Positions 50,506-63,700 of a DNA stretch of 64,000 bases are shown here, in pieces. The position numbers were made by a program, and so were the translations under genes. How positions within the stretch are numbered: the first letter of the stretch is position 1; the number at the start of each line of letters is the position of its first letter. Source of the DNA: Bombus terrestris (taxonomy: Eukaryota > Arthropoda > Insecta > Hymenoptera > Apidae); the NCBI RefSeq assembly GCF_910591885.1, contig NC_063272.1:1371001-1435000 (forward strand), read 5' to 3'. A model generated the notes under the pieces. The model made no database searches. It was given only the letters and a program-made list of their open reading frames with translations, and was not told the DNA's origin.

Positions 50506-53500
50506 TCTTATTGCTTTCGTGTATTCTTTAACATAAGTTGAAAAGTTCTTAATATGTATATGTGTACATATCTCCTTTCAAATATGTACATAAATATACA
50601 TGCTTTAATATATAATTAACATCAAAGCATTATTTTTATACCGCTTATTACATTTATTAAAGCAAGGAATGTGTTTTTATTCGTCATTAAAATAAAGAAT
50701 TATTCTTGTAATTTTTACAATATATTATTTCACGGAAACGGAATAAATCAATGTTAAATGCTTTCGAATGTGATACATAATTATTTACATCCTTATCGTA
50801 GCTACCCAACACAAATGAACGCTTGAACATTGATCTTCTGGTTGTGTAAGCAGCCTTTATTCTGGTTAGATTCATAGAACATCGTGCGATAATATTGTCC
50901 ACAGTACATACGTATAATAGAATATACATTTTCTTAGTACACTATACATATTTTTAGGCAATGAATTTCAGCGATCGCACAATTTTTACTAGTGTATAAG
51001 TTTGTCCAAGAAGGCAGTAAAAAGCAATCAGTCTTTTAAGACTAATTTAAAAGATACAAAAAGTAGTAACTTACGCGCTTTAAACTTATTTTAATGTAAA
51101 TTATTTATATCGTAATATTTATTGAAATGATATTTGTTAGGAAAAAATTGTCGTATAACATGCCATTAACAGATTCTGGTAACTATTTTTTATATTATTT
51201 TTTTTAGAATTTCCTCACTTGTTTGCTTTAAGTGTGTCATCAGTTTCTCCCGAGTATAGTCATATTAGCAACATTTATTACGTGCCGCATATCAAATGTA
51301 TGGTTATAAGTGTACCAAATGCATCATATTTATGACTGAATTTATGTTTATGCATTTATCAACTGTATTGTATCACTTATCGAGTCGCGGAATACGGGAT
51401 GACTATGTGCGCGTATCCAACCAGTTACTTCTACACACATGCATAGAGAATGATAAAATTTTGCTCGTCAATATAACTTTATAAGATATATATAAAAGAA
51501 GATATAAAAAAGATCGTATGTTTATTATTAAGAACGCTATTACAAAATTTGTTTCGTGCTATCAACAAGAGAGACATTTATACTGGAAGCGTAAAATACG
51601 TTATTTTAATATATGATGATTTTAGGAAAAATTCTCAATCGCTTAATTAAGCCACTAATGTTAATAACGGCAGTAATCTGTTAATTTATTACTGACAACA
51701 ATGTTAATCACCTACTTATTGTGCACAATTCATCTGTATGTTAGTTAAAGAAAATATTAATCCAGTCAAATGACGTTTGTATACAGAGCATATGAGCATG
51801 TATTCGACAAAGTAATTAATATTATTTTTAATTAAATTCTATAATTAAAGAGGTATTGTTTTACATTGCTTTGTAAGTAATCTGATATAATTTTGTAAAC
51901 CTCGTTCCTGATGAGGATATACGACCAATGAATCTTGTTACTTTCATAATGAACTACATATTTTTTCCGTTTTTAAATTCAATACATTACATGACAGGAT
52001 GACGCTAGCGGAACGTGACGTGAAACTTCAGATTCAAAAGCATTGTTTTTTCAATGATTAGCTTCAATCTATTCGTTTTAAAAAAATGCGGGGATAAATG
52101 CAGATAATAGATAAGTTCAATATATCATAACACAAAATTCGTAACTTATCGGAATGATGATCTTTGGTAATTTATAATCGATATCGATTTTCTTTATACA
52201 TGAATGAATAGGTATTACCAGTTGCATGAAAGAATATTTTAAAACTTTCTCATTTCTATTATTTTGCTATTATTTATTTTATTTCTACATAATCTTCCAT
52301 TTTGGGTTTGGACAAATTTCCAGTTTTATATTAGGGTTATGTTCTCTAATTCTTTAATATTTCCTTTCAATCTTTTATTGTTTTCTATTATCTTGACTTA
52401 TTAGGAGGCCGTATTTAACTCGTTTCTTTACAATTGCTAGAATCTTTAAACATTGTAATAATATTACTGTTTCACCGTCATTGTGACTGTGCCTATATAT
52501 GTTTCTTTTATAAAAATTTGTAACGCGATCAAAATGATTGACGTTTAATAAGTCTATGATCGACTAATTAGAAGAATAGCAGGAAGAAATTGAAGTGTAA
52601 AAGTAATTCGAAATAGGTTAAATAGTCGTAGGCGGATAAGTACTAAAGGAATGATTACCGAAGACTACAACTAAAAAGATGTCGTGCACGATCTCGACTT
52701 TGATCACATTAACTCTTCGTTCCCCCTATCATAATCCTTTGTTGCGTCCTTAAAAAGATAGAAGTGGTGAGGAAAGGGGAGTGAGTAAGAGAGAAATGGA
52801 AGAGAAACAGAGTGAGAAAGAACATTCAGCAAAGCAACGACGGTCAATGGTGATGGCCGCGGTGCAGCTAAATGGTGGAGTCAGCCAGTCCGTCTCGAAA
52901 CACCGAGGTTTAAACACCGTCAAGAAAGCATCGGGTGGATTTTGTCTTGATTCCTCTGTTGATCTATCGTTTTATTGTTATAATCGTGCAATTGTGAAAA
53001 CGTTTATCATAGTTACGTATACGTGTCATCGTAAACTGCGAGTGTGTGTTCTATTCTTAATTGTTCGAACGATATTGCCGTGTGTTACGCGAACGTGGGA
53101 CACAGAAATTGAGATGCATTTACTTCTGACACAAGGATAAAATCGACGGTCTACGCAGTTATTATTTCTAAGTCATGGTCGTCTCTTTTTGACCGACTTC
53201 TCATGCGTCACTACTTGAATAATGTAAGAACGCGCGTTATTTGAAATCTATTTGAACCTGAATTGTTTCAATTCTTTATTTTCTTTAGAGTATTTAATTA
53301 GTTTTAAATTCAGCAAGTGACGTGTTGTTGTCAAATCGAGTGTAATAGGTAGAATTATGCTATTTGAAGAATTGCTTAAATTAAGTATCTTGTCATTCTA
53401 AATTGACGTAAACAATGCCGGTATCATTTGCACGTTTTTATACAAAAGATTTTTGAAGCACATGCTTTACGTGCCAAAGACACAATTATATTTCAATATG

Positions 53501-53823
53501 AAAATAAATATTTATAAATTAAAATAAATCCATAATGAAGTTTCTTCTTAAATGTATCTAATTAACAAAAATTTGTCATATTTATTTTGTGATAAAGAAA
53601 GGATAACATTTGATTTTAAATGTCCTACTAGATAAATGACTTAAGGTTGAAAACAAATAATTTTTCAGGCGATGAGAGAATTTGTATGTATATCCAATAA
53701 CGAAAACGTAATATTGCGGAAAGGTCGGTTCATTTGAACTAATATCGACCATAAGAAGAGAAACAGCTACTTAAATTTCATTTCAAAGCCAAGATAAGAA
53801 ATTAAAAAAGATTACAATATAAA

Positions 53824-55808
53824 ATGAAGCTTGAGGGGAATTGTTCACACGAAGATAATACCAATGAAATTTTATTACAACCTAGAAATGGTTCAGGTAT
53901 TCGTTTACAACTTGTACCAGCACAACCCAAAACGATTACGCATCTACCAAAAAGACCGCCGGTTGAACTAGCATTCACAGATTTAACATACAGGGTACGA
54001 GAAGGCAGCAAAAATAGTAAGTATGCTAACTTTTTCTGTAAATACTATTTGCAGCTAAATTAAGTAGCGAAGGTCATTGGACTTATGTTCTATACAATAA
54101 AAAATGAGTTATAGTTATGAGTTATAGTATTGTACGAGAATCAAAATCCTTTCATACATTAACAGAGCATAAAAAATAATTTCGTTATTTGTTCCCTTTT
54201 GGTCAAATTTATACAGTTAAACTGGTTCTTGATGATACTGGTCATAAAGAGAACGTAAATATTATTTGTGTGAAAGTGCCGTTTACACAATTCAGTACTT
54301 GTATCTGGGGCTATATAAGTATATTATTTTCAAATAGTAAGATTAATTAATTAAACAACAAAATATTCAATATTTGATTTTATAAAAGCAAAAATAGTTA
54401 GCTGACGATTAAACCTTTCTTTTTGTTGTCATCGTGTAGATATTTTCTTTGAAAAAAATAACTTTCTACGTTATGCCATTTGTAGAGCGCAGTTGACTAA
54501 AGTGAAGGAATTAGTAAGTGAAATTTTATAAGAGACCGGTTACGGTGCAAGGTTTTAATCACGATTTCCGAAGTACATCGTATATAAACATATGTATATT
54601 TATTACTTGAAAGGAGATCGTTATTGACATCTTTTTAAATATTTCAATCAGGTCGACACAATTTTTAGTGTGAAGTATACTTATTCTTAATCGAGTATTT
54701 TTAGCAGAAACAATAATATAATAAGAAAAACAAATAATGCGGGTGATAATAATACGAATAATGACAAAAACTAAGTCTTTGTTTCCATTTATCATCAGTT
54801 TATATTACAATCAGTTTAGTGTTCCAACTGCAGCAGTTGTGCGATAAAACTCCGTTTCATTTGTCGGGTTGGCATTTTCATTTTGTTTCAATTAATATTT
54901 CTAGAAATTTTCTTTCCTTTAATTTTATGATTGTATTTTGCAATCGAATGAACAATGAAATGTGACTAAAAAATGTTTGTTCCCTAATTAATAATTCATG
55001 AGCCATCATACATTGCGATGGCTTGTTCGCGTGTCAATGATCAGAGATTTATAATAATACTGCAGGAATTATTTCATCATAATATGTACACAAATCTTAT
55101 GAATAAGATAATAAAACGTTACATGTTTATGTTTTTACGGATATTTAAAGAGTATAGACGTCCTGTCACATAAACGAAAGAAGTAACGTTTAGAGTTTAG
55201 AGAATCTTAAAGTAAACTATGTGTCTTAAATAAACATAAAGGCTGTTTTTGTTTCAGGCCAAAGTTCATTCTCGTAATTGTATTTTTTTTCACAGTACTT
55301 GTTAGCTATGTAGTTTCGTATGTGACGTACATCTGCACACACATACACCTGCACGTGGAGCGATCAGGGCAATATGACCGCTTGCAGAAAGTGAATGTAT
55401 ATAGCAATATTTTTGCAACCCACGTTTTGCGTAACTAGGAACAGCCTGTTTGAAATTGACCTTTTTTTAATATTCAAAAAATTATTGTCGCGATTATTGA
55501 AATTGGCGATGACATTGTACAAATTTATTAATTAATATAAATGAATTATCATTTGCAAGAGAAATGTTTATACGTTAATAGAAAATCAAAGTCTCAAATG
55601 CGTTTGCCATTTAAATTTTGTATTGCAGTTTTGTATTGTAGTTCAGATGCACTGCTTAGACTAAAAAGGAAGCACCCAGCAGACCTTATAAAGGACATAA
55701 CCTAACAAACACGAGGATGGTACCCCGCTGGGGGTAGCCACCAACATGCTAATATAACCGTTAAAAAATTCCACCAAATGTCCAAATTGGACAAATTGTG
55801 AATTTTAA

Positions 55809-55843
<35 letters not shown>

Positions 55844-58800
55844 AAAAGATGCACTGCTTGTATAAAAGTCTAATATTCTGACTTAAGAAACTGCTTGATA
55901 AAGGTTAAAGGATGATTTCGTCATACATTGTACTGCTATGTGAAACTATGTGTATTATTAGTATTTATTCAAGTAGAAAGCTTGATAATTTATTTAGAGT
56001 TGTTATTACTAAAAACGCAATTCGCGTACTTTATTTTGTTTTTTTACACATAACGTTGTCAAATGTAATATCCAACTTCATACTCTTCATACTTTTCAAT
56101 ACTTTCACACTCCAACTTCATAATACTGTTAGGTATACAAAAAATCCACTATCATACAATCATCGCATGTGTGTGATATAATAACAATGTCATAGTATGT
56201 ATTAGTTTTGGTTTATCATGTAGCAGATAGATAGTTGTTACTTCATTAATTTTTCCTTCTCGCCTACAAAATAAGGTTGGTTTACAAAAATTAATTCACA
56301 TTCATCCACACATATATTATATGTATATATAATATAGTGGGTAATAGTAATATAACGCATTAGAATATAATAATGATAAATTATACGTAATTGAAAATAT
56401 ATCGTAGACTATCTTGAAGAGAAATGCAATAGCACAAATTGACTACAAGCAAAATGATATTCTTACAATTAGGATAGTGTAACTATAAAGACTAAAGTCC
56501 TCGGCTTACGATGAATGACAAAACAAGTTTTGCGATATAAACTACCGAACGAAAAAAAATAATGGATTATGCAAAGAACGATATCCCGCCATTAGTTCCC
56601 TTGATAATTATATAGATTAGGGGACACATCATCGATTTCAGTAATTTTTAGATATGTTAGCAAGGCTAACATTCTGAGTTCGGCTTTAATTTTCGACATA
56701 GCCATAAAAATATTTTTAATACTTTTACTTCAGTGTGGATTAATTAATCTTCAGATGTAAAGACAATCTTAAAATCCGTCAGTGGAAGACTACGATCTGG
56801 AGAACTGACGGCTATTATGGGGCCTTCCGGTGCAGGAAAGTCTACTCTTTTAAACATCCTGACCGGATATAAGTGAGTTCTTCTTCTTTCGTTCTTCGAA
56901 AATTTTCTTCGTTTGTAAATACGATAGAGATACATTTTTTAAATAATATCAAAATCTATCAACAAAGCTGTCACGATTACAAAAAATTGAAGTTCATTTT
57001 CGTTGGAATATACTTGACAGAGGCAATACTAGCTAATATGTACGTAATTCGTAAACTCCAACTGGTTCAGCCATCCATAGGCCAATTAAATCTAACGATC
57101 AGGTGGCGAATGAGATTCAACGATACTATTATTTATTATGCTGTCTTGTATCACGACACTTACCTGAATTATAGATACAAAAAACACCTCGATAGCTTAC
57201 GAATGATAATAAAATTTGTAATCGCTCTTATTTAATTTATTCTAATAACTATGAATATTCTTTCGTCATTCGAGTTTTTAGCGTAAGCGATATTATACAC
57301 ATGAGATATTCAAAATCGAAATATTATTGAATAGATATTCAACATCAAATTATTTTGCATGTTTATTTAGATCAACAGGTACCGAAGGAAGTATTACAAT
57401 GAATGGCCATGAAAGGAATTTTAGTGCCTTTAGAAAATTATCATGCTACATTATGCAAGATAATCAACTTCATGCGAATCTAACTGTAGCTGAAGCTATG
57501 AAGGTCGCTTCGAACCTTAAACTTGGATCACATGTAAGCCAAGCAGAAAAGGAAGAAGTGGTATGTTCGTTAAATATTTTCTCTATAGATAACAAGAGAA
57601 TTACTGCTGCTATATTACTGAATGGAGGATTGAGAATGAATGTTGAATTTCCTGATGATCCATAATGATTCCATTCATTTGTATTTATTAGATTCAAGAA
57701 ATTCTAGAAACACTTGGTCTATCCGAACATCGTCGAACTATGACTTCGAATTTGAGCGGTGGACAAAAAAAACGGCTTTCCATTGCGCTTGAATTAGTCA
57801 ATAATCCTCCGATTATGTTCTTCGACGAACCTACTAGGTAAGGAAATCTTATTGTATTTAATATATTGTACAATGTGATTTAAAAGGATAAAGAATCTGG
57901 TTTAAAAGGAGATGTGTTTTTGAAATGTTGTACCATACCAGAAAGAGATATGCTTTTTCTCCTGCATGTAGCTTCACTTTCACCATCATCATTACCAGAG
58001 AATCCTCGTTGCTCTTTATATAACGTTTGAATGAAAACATGATCAGTGTCAGGGAATTATCCTTGCAAATTTTTAAAGATTTTTCTATGAATTTCGTTGT
58101 CTTATTTGTAATTTTCATTTTTTCCTTTTCTTAACATTCTAAAATGTATTAAGACTCATCATAATTTACTAATGTTTAACGATTACATGCACAAATGTGA
58201 CGCATTAAAAAAAGATAAAAATATATAAGCGAATTTCATTAAATGACAAAATGAAAGGATGAAGTAAGAGAAAGTACGCAAATAACAAGTTTTTAAAAGT
58301 TTTTACTTTCTCGCTTTCACTGACGTCGCATATACTATTCTTTTTTACACGCTATACTTGCAACTATCAGTCGCTTTGATTATTTATATTTGCTGAACAA
58401 TACTGCTTCTATGAACTATGAAATTATTTCAACAAATTCTTTAGTATGCAATTAATTAAAACTTAAAAAAACTTAAACCGGCGTTTAACCGGTTCTTGAA
58501 GGTCTACCAGAGTTCTTTTCCTTGTGATTAAGTCGGAAGAAAAAAGTAATCGATTCAAGATCGTTCATGTATATAATTGTTCTAAAATCCAATGAAAAAC
58601 TATTAGAATTCTTTTTTTAGAAATATTCGAAATATTGCTTGATAATAAGTAACACATGTTTTATCAATTTACAGTGGTTTGGACTCTTCATCTTGTTTTC
58701 AATGTATTTCACTCTTAAAAACCTTAGCTCGAGGAGGAAGAACAATAATATGTACCATCCATCAGCCCAGCGCTAGGCTATTCGAAATGTTTGACTCTCT

Positions 58801-60797
58801 GTACACATTAGCCGAAGGACAATGTGTATATCAGGGATCTACGTCGCAGTTAGTGCCATTCCTTAGAAATATTGGACTCAACTGCCCAAGTTATCACAAT
58901 CCAGCCTCTTTTAGTAAGCTATTTGTAATATCAGCGCATTTCTAGATTCTTTAGATACTGATTACTGTAATTCAATTCAAAGTTATCGAAGTATCATGCG
59001 GAGAATACGGTGACAACATCAGAAATCTGGTGAACGCTATAAAGAATGGAAAATATGACATTCGAGAAGGATACCCGTTCCCTGAAAATAAGTCGGAAGG
59101 ATTGAATAACGTATCTAGTGATTCGTTTTCGAAAGGTGAAGGTCGCGACGAAAACGTTGAAATGAAAGATAAAAATGATGTTAATAATTTGGAAGAAAAG
59201 TTTCAAGAGGATAAAATAAAGGAGATAAATAATAAAGGAATTATCCCATCTTACGCAACTAACGATATTACGAAACAAGGTTCATAAGGAGATCCAGTAA
59301 ATTATTAACCCTTATCACTTTTCTAAAGTAAAACGCTAACTTATATTTGTCAGCATTACTGGCTGTTAAAGTAATGAGGGTTAAATAATATATATCAATT
59401 ATATCTTTTATATAAATCGTTATTTTTATGTAGTAGATGTAGTGATACCGGTTGATATGGAGAAAAAGGATAATGCTGAAGTAGCCTTACTTGATGAATC
59501 GATTGTAATTACTCCAGAGAGATACCCCACATCAGAATGTCAACAGTTCTGGATCGTTTTAAAACGAGCTTTACTTTTTAGTCGAAGAGATTGGGTAAAT
59601 TGATCAAAATTTAGTTAATCAATTGATTTATTTAAGATCATTCCTCTGACTCATGAGTTATTAGAGATTTTACAATTCTAATGTTATTTCTTTTTTAGAC
59701 ACTTATGTATCTTCGACTTTTTGCTCACATTTTAGTAGGTTTATTGATTGGCGCACTTTATTATGATATTGGGAATGATGGTGCTAAAGTACTTAGCAAC
59801 CTTGGGTTTTTATTTTTTAATATGCTGTTTCTTATGTATACGTCTATGACCATTACGATATTGTCTTGTGAGTCATATTGGCCTTATTTGTTCTTTTATT
59901 TCTTTTGTATTACGATAGTATTTGTAACAAAATTGTATTTCTTACAGTTCCCCTAGAACTACCAGTGCTTTTAAAAGAAAATTTTAATAGATGGTATTCT
60001 CTCAAGGCCTACTATCTAGCAATTACCATATCAGATATACCATTTCAGGTAAAAAAGCAGGATATATGTGACTTGACTCTGTGAAGCTATGTATTCTTTT
60101 TCACATCTGAAAATTTATCTATTATTTCTTTTTTGCAGGCAATATTCTGCATTATGTATGTTACGATTGTGTACTTTATGACAAGTCAACCAACAGATAT
60201 TATGCGATTCAGTATGTTCTTGGGAACATGTTTACTTATTTCTTTCGTTGCACAATCGGTTGGGCTAGTGGTTGGTGCAGCAATGAATGTTCAGAACGGC
60301 GTATTCTTGGCACCGGTCATGTCTGTACCGTTTCTTTTGTTCTCCGGCTTTTTCGTTAGCTTTGACGCTATTCCAGTATATCTTAGATGGATTACCTATC
60401 TAAGCTACATTAGATATGGTTTTGAAGGGACTGCTCTGGCCACATATTCCTTTGGCAGAGAAAAGCTTAAATGTTTCCAGGTATGACGTGTCTCGTTTGT
60501 TTTTATTAAATTCTTTAGAAGACTAATTATTATTAGATACTTTGACAAAATACGCATTTATAGAAATCTGACTTTCCTTCAGAACAATGCATATATATGC
60601 ACATATATACATACATATAAAATTCCATATATTTACAGGTGTACTGCCACTTTAAAAACCCAGAAACAACGTTGGAGGAATTAGATATGCTCGATGCTGA
60701 TTTTACTCTTGATATCCTTGCCTTGCTTTTGATATTCGTTGTACTTCGAATTGCTGCCTATTTGTTCCTTCGTTGGAAACTAAAGACTGCACGATAG
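53824..60797 (+). CDS. ABCG half-transporter, ABCG1/ABCG4 type (ABCG-B)
   Basis: Eleven coding exons: 53824-54016, 56755-56872, 57371-57560, 57692-57837, 58675-58913, 58983-59279, 59434-59594, 59699-59867, 59948-60048, 60139-60480 and 60639-60797, about 704 residues. The nucleotide-binding domain has Walker A GPSGAGKS at 87-94, signature LSGGQ at 188-192, Walker B IMFFD plus Glu213, and His245. The usual NPADF reads NPASF. The linker is long and rich in Lys, Glu, Asp and Asn, and about six membrane helices follow. The donor at 59279|59280 (CAAG|GTTCAT) is weak; another in-phase donor near 59135 would shorten the linker by about 48 residues. The inferred first coding exon opens at a TTTTTCAG acceptor (53669), leaving 155 nt of leader with a 21-codon upstream ORF (53672-53737). 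It is a tandem paralogue of ABCG-A and differs from it in several intron positions. Confidence 0.9.
54017..56754 (+). other. ABCG-B intron
   Basis: About 2.7 kb between the N-terminal exon and the Walker A exon. It contains the target-duplicated insertion at 55645-55859 and otherwise AT-rich unique sequence without genes. Confidence 0.85.
55645..55859. mobile_element. Short non-LTR/SINE-like insertion with target-site duplication
   Basis: A perfect 13-bp direct repeat AGATGCACTGCTT flanks the unit (55645-55657 and 55847-55859). The roughly 189-bp body ends in an (AAAT)n tail of about nine units (55806-55846), as expected for target-primed reverse transcription. The body has a hairpin TACCCC-GCTG-GGGGTA before the tail and no coding capacity. 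It is either a 5'-truncated non-LTR element or a SINE, on the plus strand by tail polarity. The intact duplication suggests a fairly recent insertion. Confidence 0.85.
57838..58674 (+). other. ABCG-B intron inside the EPTSGLD motif
   Basis: An 837-bp AT-rich phase-2 intron that splits the serine codon of EPTSGLD. ABCG-A has no intron at this position. Nothing else recognised inside. Confidence 0.85.
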
Positions 60798-63700
60798 ATC
60801 ACTGTACGATTATTGTCAATTTAACAATGTTATAGCGTACAACACCTTTCCAAATGGACGCTACAGATTAAAATAATGCATTTTTTCATATGATCGTACA
60901 CCACAAATCCGTGATTAACAATTTTGTTTCGACATCGAAAACTGTTCACATCAACAATTTCCAATCATCGAAGAAACCTTATGTACCGGAAGAATGAATT
61001 ACCACATACTCTTTATGCTTATGATTGAGGATGTTATAAGATTTAGATGAACATAATTTATTCTTTGTTAGTTTTACGATAATAATTCTGTGGTAACTAT
61101 TGCGGCCGTAATTATCTACATTTTTGTATCCATTTTGTTATATAACACAACAACTTTAAAAAATGTGCATGAACATATACGGTGATCTCAAATGGATCAT
61201 TAGTGTGTCTAGTATAAATTTACAAAACGATAGCTAGGAAAAGGATTAAATTTACTGGATCTGACTATAAATGAACACCCACAAAACTCTGCAGTTCTAT
61301 GCATTGGAAAGAGTAAGAGGCCTTAATTGACAACATTTCGCGAGTGATCATATTTTTTATCTGCCTATGGCTGTGAGTTTAAAAATACAGAAAAATAACA
61401 AAACAAATACGATACGGTGTATCTTTAATTTTAACGCGGAAGCATAAATTGATGTTTTTCTATTCAGGATAGTGTCTGAAATAGCAAATACCTTGTCAGG
61501 TTTATCTTATCACGTATCTCATGCGTTAAATTTTGGTAATACGCCCCCAGCATCATTGCATATTTGAAAACTTAAGATTTAGAATAAGTTTACCGAAGTT
61601 GTACATTCACAACTCTTCCAATTGATGTAACTCTTGACTTTAGTGTATATCTTTAAAGCGAATTTACTTTTGTAAAAGTATAAATCAAGTAAAAAAATAC
61701 ATAGAGTACTTTAAACGCCTTAAAGGAGACAATTTTGTCAACAGTCCTAGTCTAAATTCGTTTTTCAATTTTCAAAGTTTAGGAATTGTGATATCGGTTG
61801 TTGATGCAAAACATAAAAATTAAATTGAACGAATTAAAACGTTTAATTTAATATGTTAATAATGTTCACTAACTTGAAAAATGTACGTTAATGAAAAAAT
61901 CTGTTTATATCTATTTACACAAATGGGATGAATTATACATGTTTATATATAAAATGTTTACGTGATCGATTCCGATCGATATACATGTATATGTATACAA
62001 TACATAATATATTTTATAATATCGTCATGCGGATGCACACACTTGTGCTGAATTGACATAATATTCGTTGTATTTTATAACGTATGTTTATTACAAATAA
62101 AAATATGCCTTTCATAACATCGCTAGTTTAAACATTTATCATATATTATTACAAAATATAGGAAAGTTATATTTCTTGGTATTCAAAATGGATGTATTGG
62201 TGAAACTAAATTTTTTTACACAATTTCAATTTAGCGAATTATAACAAAATAAATTATATTAAATATAATATAATATAATAAATTATAATAAAATAAAGAG
62301 TTGCAATTTATGAAAAAGGAAATAAAGATAAAATATAAAATGATAAAAAAATAACAAATGAAATGAATATCGCTATTAAAAGTGTATCATTATTCATGTG
62401 TAGGAAATTATGTGTATAACATGGTCATCATATTTTCAATAATTACATCGCGGTAATATTATGTTATGCTTAAGACTATTTTCTCAATTATTATTTGATT
62501 AATTTCATGGAATAGTGGTGATTTTCCTTCTTTATATAAGTATGTATAAGTATCATTTACATAAGATGTTTATTCCGTATCAAACGTAGCAATTTAGTTT
62601 TTAAATCCAAGGAGATATTAAGACGTATGGTTGTCTATTTATTCCAAATTTTATACCTATTTTCCATGTAGTATATTAGTGAATTATGAGCTTATTGTCT
62701 TCCCCGCTTCGTGCTCCTTTTTATTGCTTTTTGAAAAACTCTATTTTCTAATGGTTTGGAGTGGTATCTATCAATGTTTTAACGCATTTACTGGTTACAT
62801 TACTTTAATAAAAAAATTAAATAAATTAAAATAGTTTTTTCGTATTATATGTATATTAGAATTTGATTTTGATTATAATTTGAGGCAGTTACAATTCAAG
62901 ATTCTGAAGCTTATATTTCTTTAGCGTGGTATTATTTTTAACATGACAAGAAATCGCAGTATATATAGTACATGTATACAAAGTAGGTAGCACATATGCA
63001 AACTAATCTAGATAATATTGACAATAAATGACTAATAATGGGAGCTAAATGCGCATTTATTAATATTTCTATTTTACGGTACGCTTCAATCAATATCGCG
63101 ATATTTTACGAAATACTTCGATAAATATTAATATATTCCTTTTACTTTTTATGTTATGAAAAGTAACGAAGCAAAACAATCGAGAAGTTATATAAAACGT
63201 GCTTGAATGTAAATAAAGAAGAATAACAAGATTATGGGAAGAATACATGCTACAAAGGATGTTATTCGTTTTTATTGAAACAATGCAAAAAGAACAATGT
63301 TAAGAAAATATTGCTGCATATTTTGTAGATGATAGTATACCAATAGGTTTTCTACAGTTGAATATATTTATATATTTGATCAATGTTATGTAGGTGAAAA
63401 AACGAAACTTGAAATTTAGTTATTGCTTTTTTATAGCGGCAATACTTTCTCTTTATTTTGGTTGTTATCACAATGCGTAATGCATTATACATATGTATAT
63501 CGTATCTGTGGAACATATACAAACATCGCGTATAGTATGATTCACACTGGACTTTGCACGTATTTTTAATGGTTTCTTTGTTACAATATATCTTTGTTTT
63601 CAATCATGTAAGCTATCATAGAGGAAGTGATTTCTTAATGTATATGAGTTCTAATTACAAGTTACTTCGTTTCAGAATGTACAAATGTAGTAATATACAA

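Larger units (their letters stand above)
47462..53668 (+). other. Inferred long first intron of ABCG-B
   Basis: AT-rich with no protein-coding gene seen. It contains a YY1-like site (47554), a TTAG-rich/hairpin block (48199-48492), a short 10-bp tandem repeat (50481-50505) and a GC-richer island at 52.7-53.15 kb that could be an alternative promoter or exon. Confidence 0.35.

Noticed and set aside
56873..57235. 120-codon frame directly after the ABCG-B Walker A exon
   Set aside because: It begins at the GTGAGT donor, lies entirely in the intron, and the transporter frame continues correctly at the acceptor before 57371.
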